Below are positions 4,855-5,887 of a stretch of 5,887 bases of DNA, one piece after another; position 1 is the stretch's first letter, and each line of letters opens with the position of its first letter. The notes below the pieces were generated by a model that searched no databases, had not been told where the DNA came from, and saw only the letters and a program-made list of their open reading frames with translations. Position numbers and translations under genes: made by a program. The stretch spans positions 20,408-26,294 of the forward strand of contig DEIP01000088.1 of assembly GCA_002352605.1 (NCBI GenBank), read 5' to 3'. This DNA comes from Desulfobacteraceae bacterium UBA2771. Its GTDB lineage: Bacteria; Desulfobacterota; Desulfobacteria; Desulfobacterales; Desulfosarcinaceae.

Positions 4855-5887
4855 ATGAAGAAAATGATCATGTTTTTGCCGGGCCTTTTGCTGGGTTGCG
4901 CATTGGTAGCTACCCCCGTCATGGCACAGGATTCAACAACGCCCGTCCATGAGGCAACCGCCGAGAAAGCGGGTGGTATCACAAGCCTTGAAAAACGAAT
5001 CAAGCACCTGGAAGCGGCCATCGATCGGAAAGTCGAGGGAGACGAGTGGTACGACCGCATCCAGGTCAGCGGGCTGGTGGAAGTCGAGGCCGGTTATCAA
5101 AATATCGATTACGATGACCCGGCTAGAGAAGAAGATAAATCGAGTGACATCGACCTGGCCACCGTCGACATAGTGATCGATGCGAAAATCGTCAAGCATG
5201 TGGACGGGCACGTGCTGTTCGAATATGAGGACGATGACGTCTTCATGGATGAAGGATTCATCACCCTGACCGGCACCGAAGCCTTTCCCGCCTATTTGAT
5301 TGCCGGTCGCCAGTACCTCCCCTTCGGGCACTTTGACAGCCACTTCATTACCGACCCGACCACCCTGGTGCTGGGGGAGACCAACGAGGGTGCGGTCGTG
5401 GCCGGGTATCGGTTCGGCGGCGAAATGGCCGATGTCTCACTGGGTGCATTTAACGGCAGGGTCCAGGAGACCGGCGATGATGACGTCATCGACAGTTTTG
5501 TCGCAAGCATCGCCGTGAATCCCCTCGAAGACCTGATGGTCGGTGCATCGTATACCTCGAACCTGGCCGGTTCGGACGCCTTCAGCGAGGTCGTGATAGA
5601 CCCGAACAACCTGGAATCACTTGTGGCCGGTTGGAGCGCCTATGTCTCTTTCACGTTTTTGGATCGTTTCCATCTGATTGGTGAATACGTGGGTGCGTTG
5701 GACAATTTCGAAGCAGGGGAGATCGGTGACCCTGCAGATACGAAACAAAGAGAGCCGTCGGCCTGGAACATGGAATTCGGCTTTGCGGTCATGGAGGATC
5801 TGGAGGTTGCCGCCCGGTACGGCGGATCGGATGACGGCGGGGAGTTCCTGCCCGAATCGGAATACGGTGCCATATTGAACTGGGGAT
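4855..5887 (+). CDS. LbtU-family outer-membrane (siderophore) porin, 3'-truncated by window edge
   Basis: The frame is open from ATG 4855 to the window end, giving 344 residues with no stop. Residues 1-24 form a signal peptide: KK, a hydrophobic core, then PVMA with cleavage before Q25. A short coiled coil follows (LEKRIKHLEAAID, about 45-57), a common periplasmic spacer in these porins. From about 67 the sequence is an alternating beta-barrel pattern rich in Asp, Gly and aromatics: IQVSGLVEVEAGY, then the hallmark AGRQYLPFGHF (150-160) and TDPTTLVLGETNEGAVVAGY. These fit the LbtU family, named for the Legionella legiobactin receptor, which is unlike TonB-dependent receptors and shows no TonB box. 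Expected role: passage of iron-chelates or related ligands across the outer membrane. LLGC at 12-15 resembles a lipobox, but the AxA-type site is better. Its place after FezB and the FeoA-domain gene supports an iron role; the actual substrate is unknown. Confidence 0.85.
   Translation, partial: MKKMIMFLPGLLLGCALVATPVMAQDSTTPVHEATAEKAGGITSLEKRIKHLEAAIDRKVEGDEWYDRIQVSGLVEVEAGYQNIDYDDPAREEDKSSDIDLATVDIVIDAKIVKHVDGHVLFEYEDDDVFMDEGFITLTGTEAFPAYLIAGRQYLPFGHFDSHFITDPTTLVLGETNEGAVVAGYRFGGEMADVSLGAFNGRVQETGDDDVIDSFVASIAVNPLEDLMVGASYTSNLAGSDAFSEVVIDPNNLESLVAGWSAYVSFTFLDRFHLIGEYVGALDNFEAGEIGDPADTKQREPSAWNMEFGFAVMEDLEVAARYGGSDDGGEFLPESEYGAILNWG

Noticed and set aside
4888..4899. Lipobox LLGC in the porin signal peptide
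   Set aside because: The following barrel and the better PVMA/QD cleavage site favour an ordinary signal peptidase I protein.
4686..5060. Minus-strand frame covering the intergenic region and porin start
   Set aside because: It overlaps the porin signal peptide antisense and has no convincing ribosome site or domain.

Overview
The window carries seven genes, all on the + strand and tightly packed. They read as an iron storage and iron handling locus from a GC-rich, Gram-negative anaerobe. A sulfate-reducer-like member of the Desulfobacterota is the best guess. That guess rests on codon and GC style, on the P1B-6 ATPase next to FeoA, and on the LbtU-type outer-membrane porin; nothing in the window fixes the taxonomy.

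Region 1 (1-3877) looks like one operon of five genes. In order they are: a Pro/Gly/His-rich membrane protein whose start lies before the window; a protein strongly resembling the magnetosome protein MamC; a second Pro/Gln/His-rich protein paralogous to the first; a 91-residue basic two-helix membrane protein; and a complete P-type ATPase. The ATPase has a Cys-less HMA-like N-terminus and an SCA motif in its metal-site helix, which points to the P1B-6 group. P1B-6 ATPases next to small hydrophobic proteins are the signature of ferrosome (fez) clusters, which build membrane-bounded iron granules, so the ATPase is called FezB-like. The genes are separated by 19, 30, -1 and 2 bases, which fits co-transcription and translational coupling.

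Region 2 (3878-4689) is an 83-base gap with a weak hairpin, followed by a 242-residue cytoplasmic protein made of three tandem FeoA-like SH3 domains.

Region 3 (4690-5887) is a 165-base intergenic stretch with a potentially structured RNA, followed by the first 344 residues of an LbtU-family porin that runs off the window.

Working model (inference): the porin brings iron or iron-chelates across the outer membrane. The FeoA-domain protein supports or regulates ferrous iron handling in the cytoplasm. FezB pumps iron into a membrane compartment shaped by the small proteins, one of which borrows a mineral-interacting fold otherwise known from magnetosomes. The MamC-like protein and the paralogous Pro/His-rich pair are the least explained and most interesting parts. 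No RNA genes, insertion sequences, CRISPR arrays or clear Fur boxes were seen.
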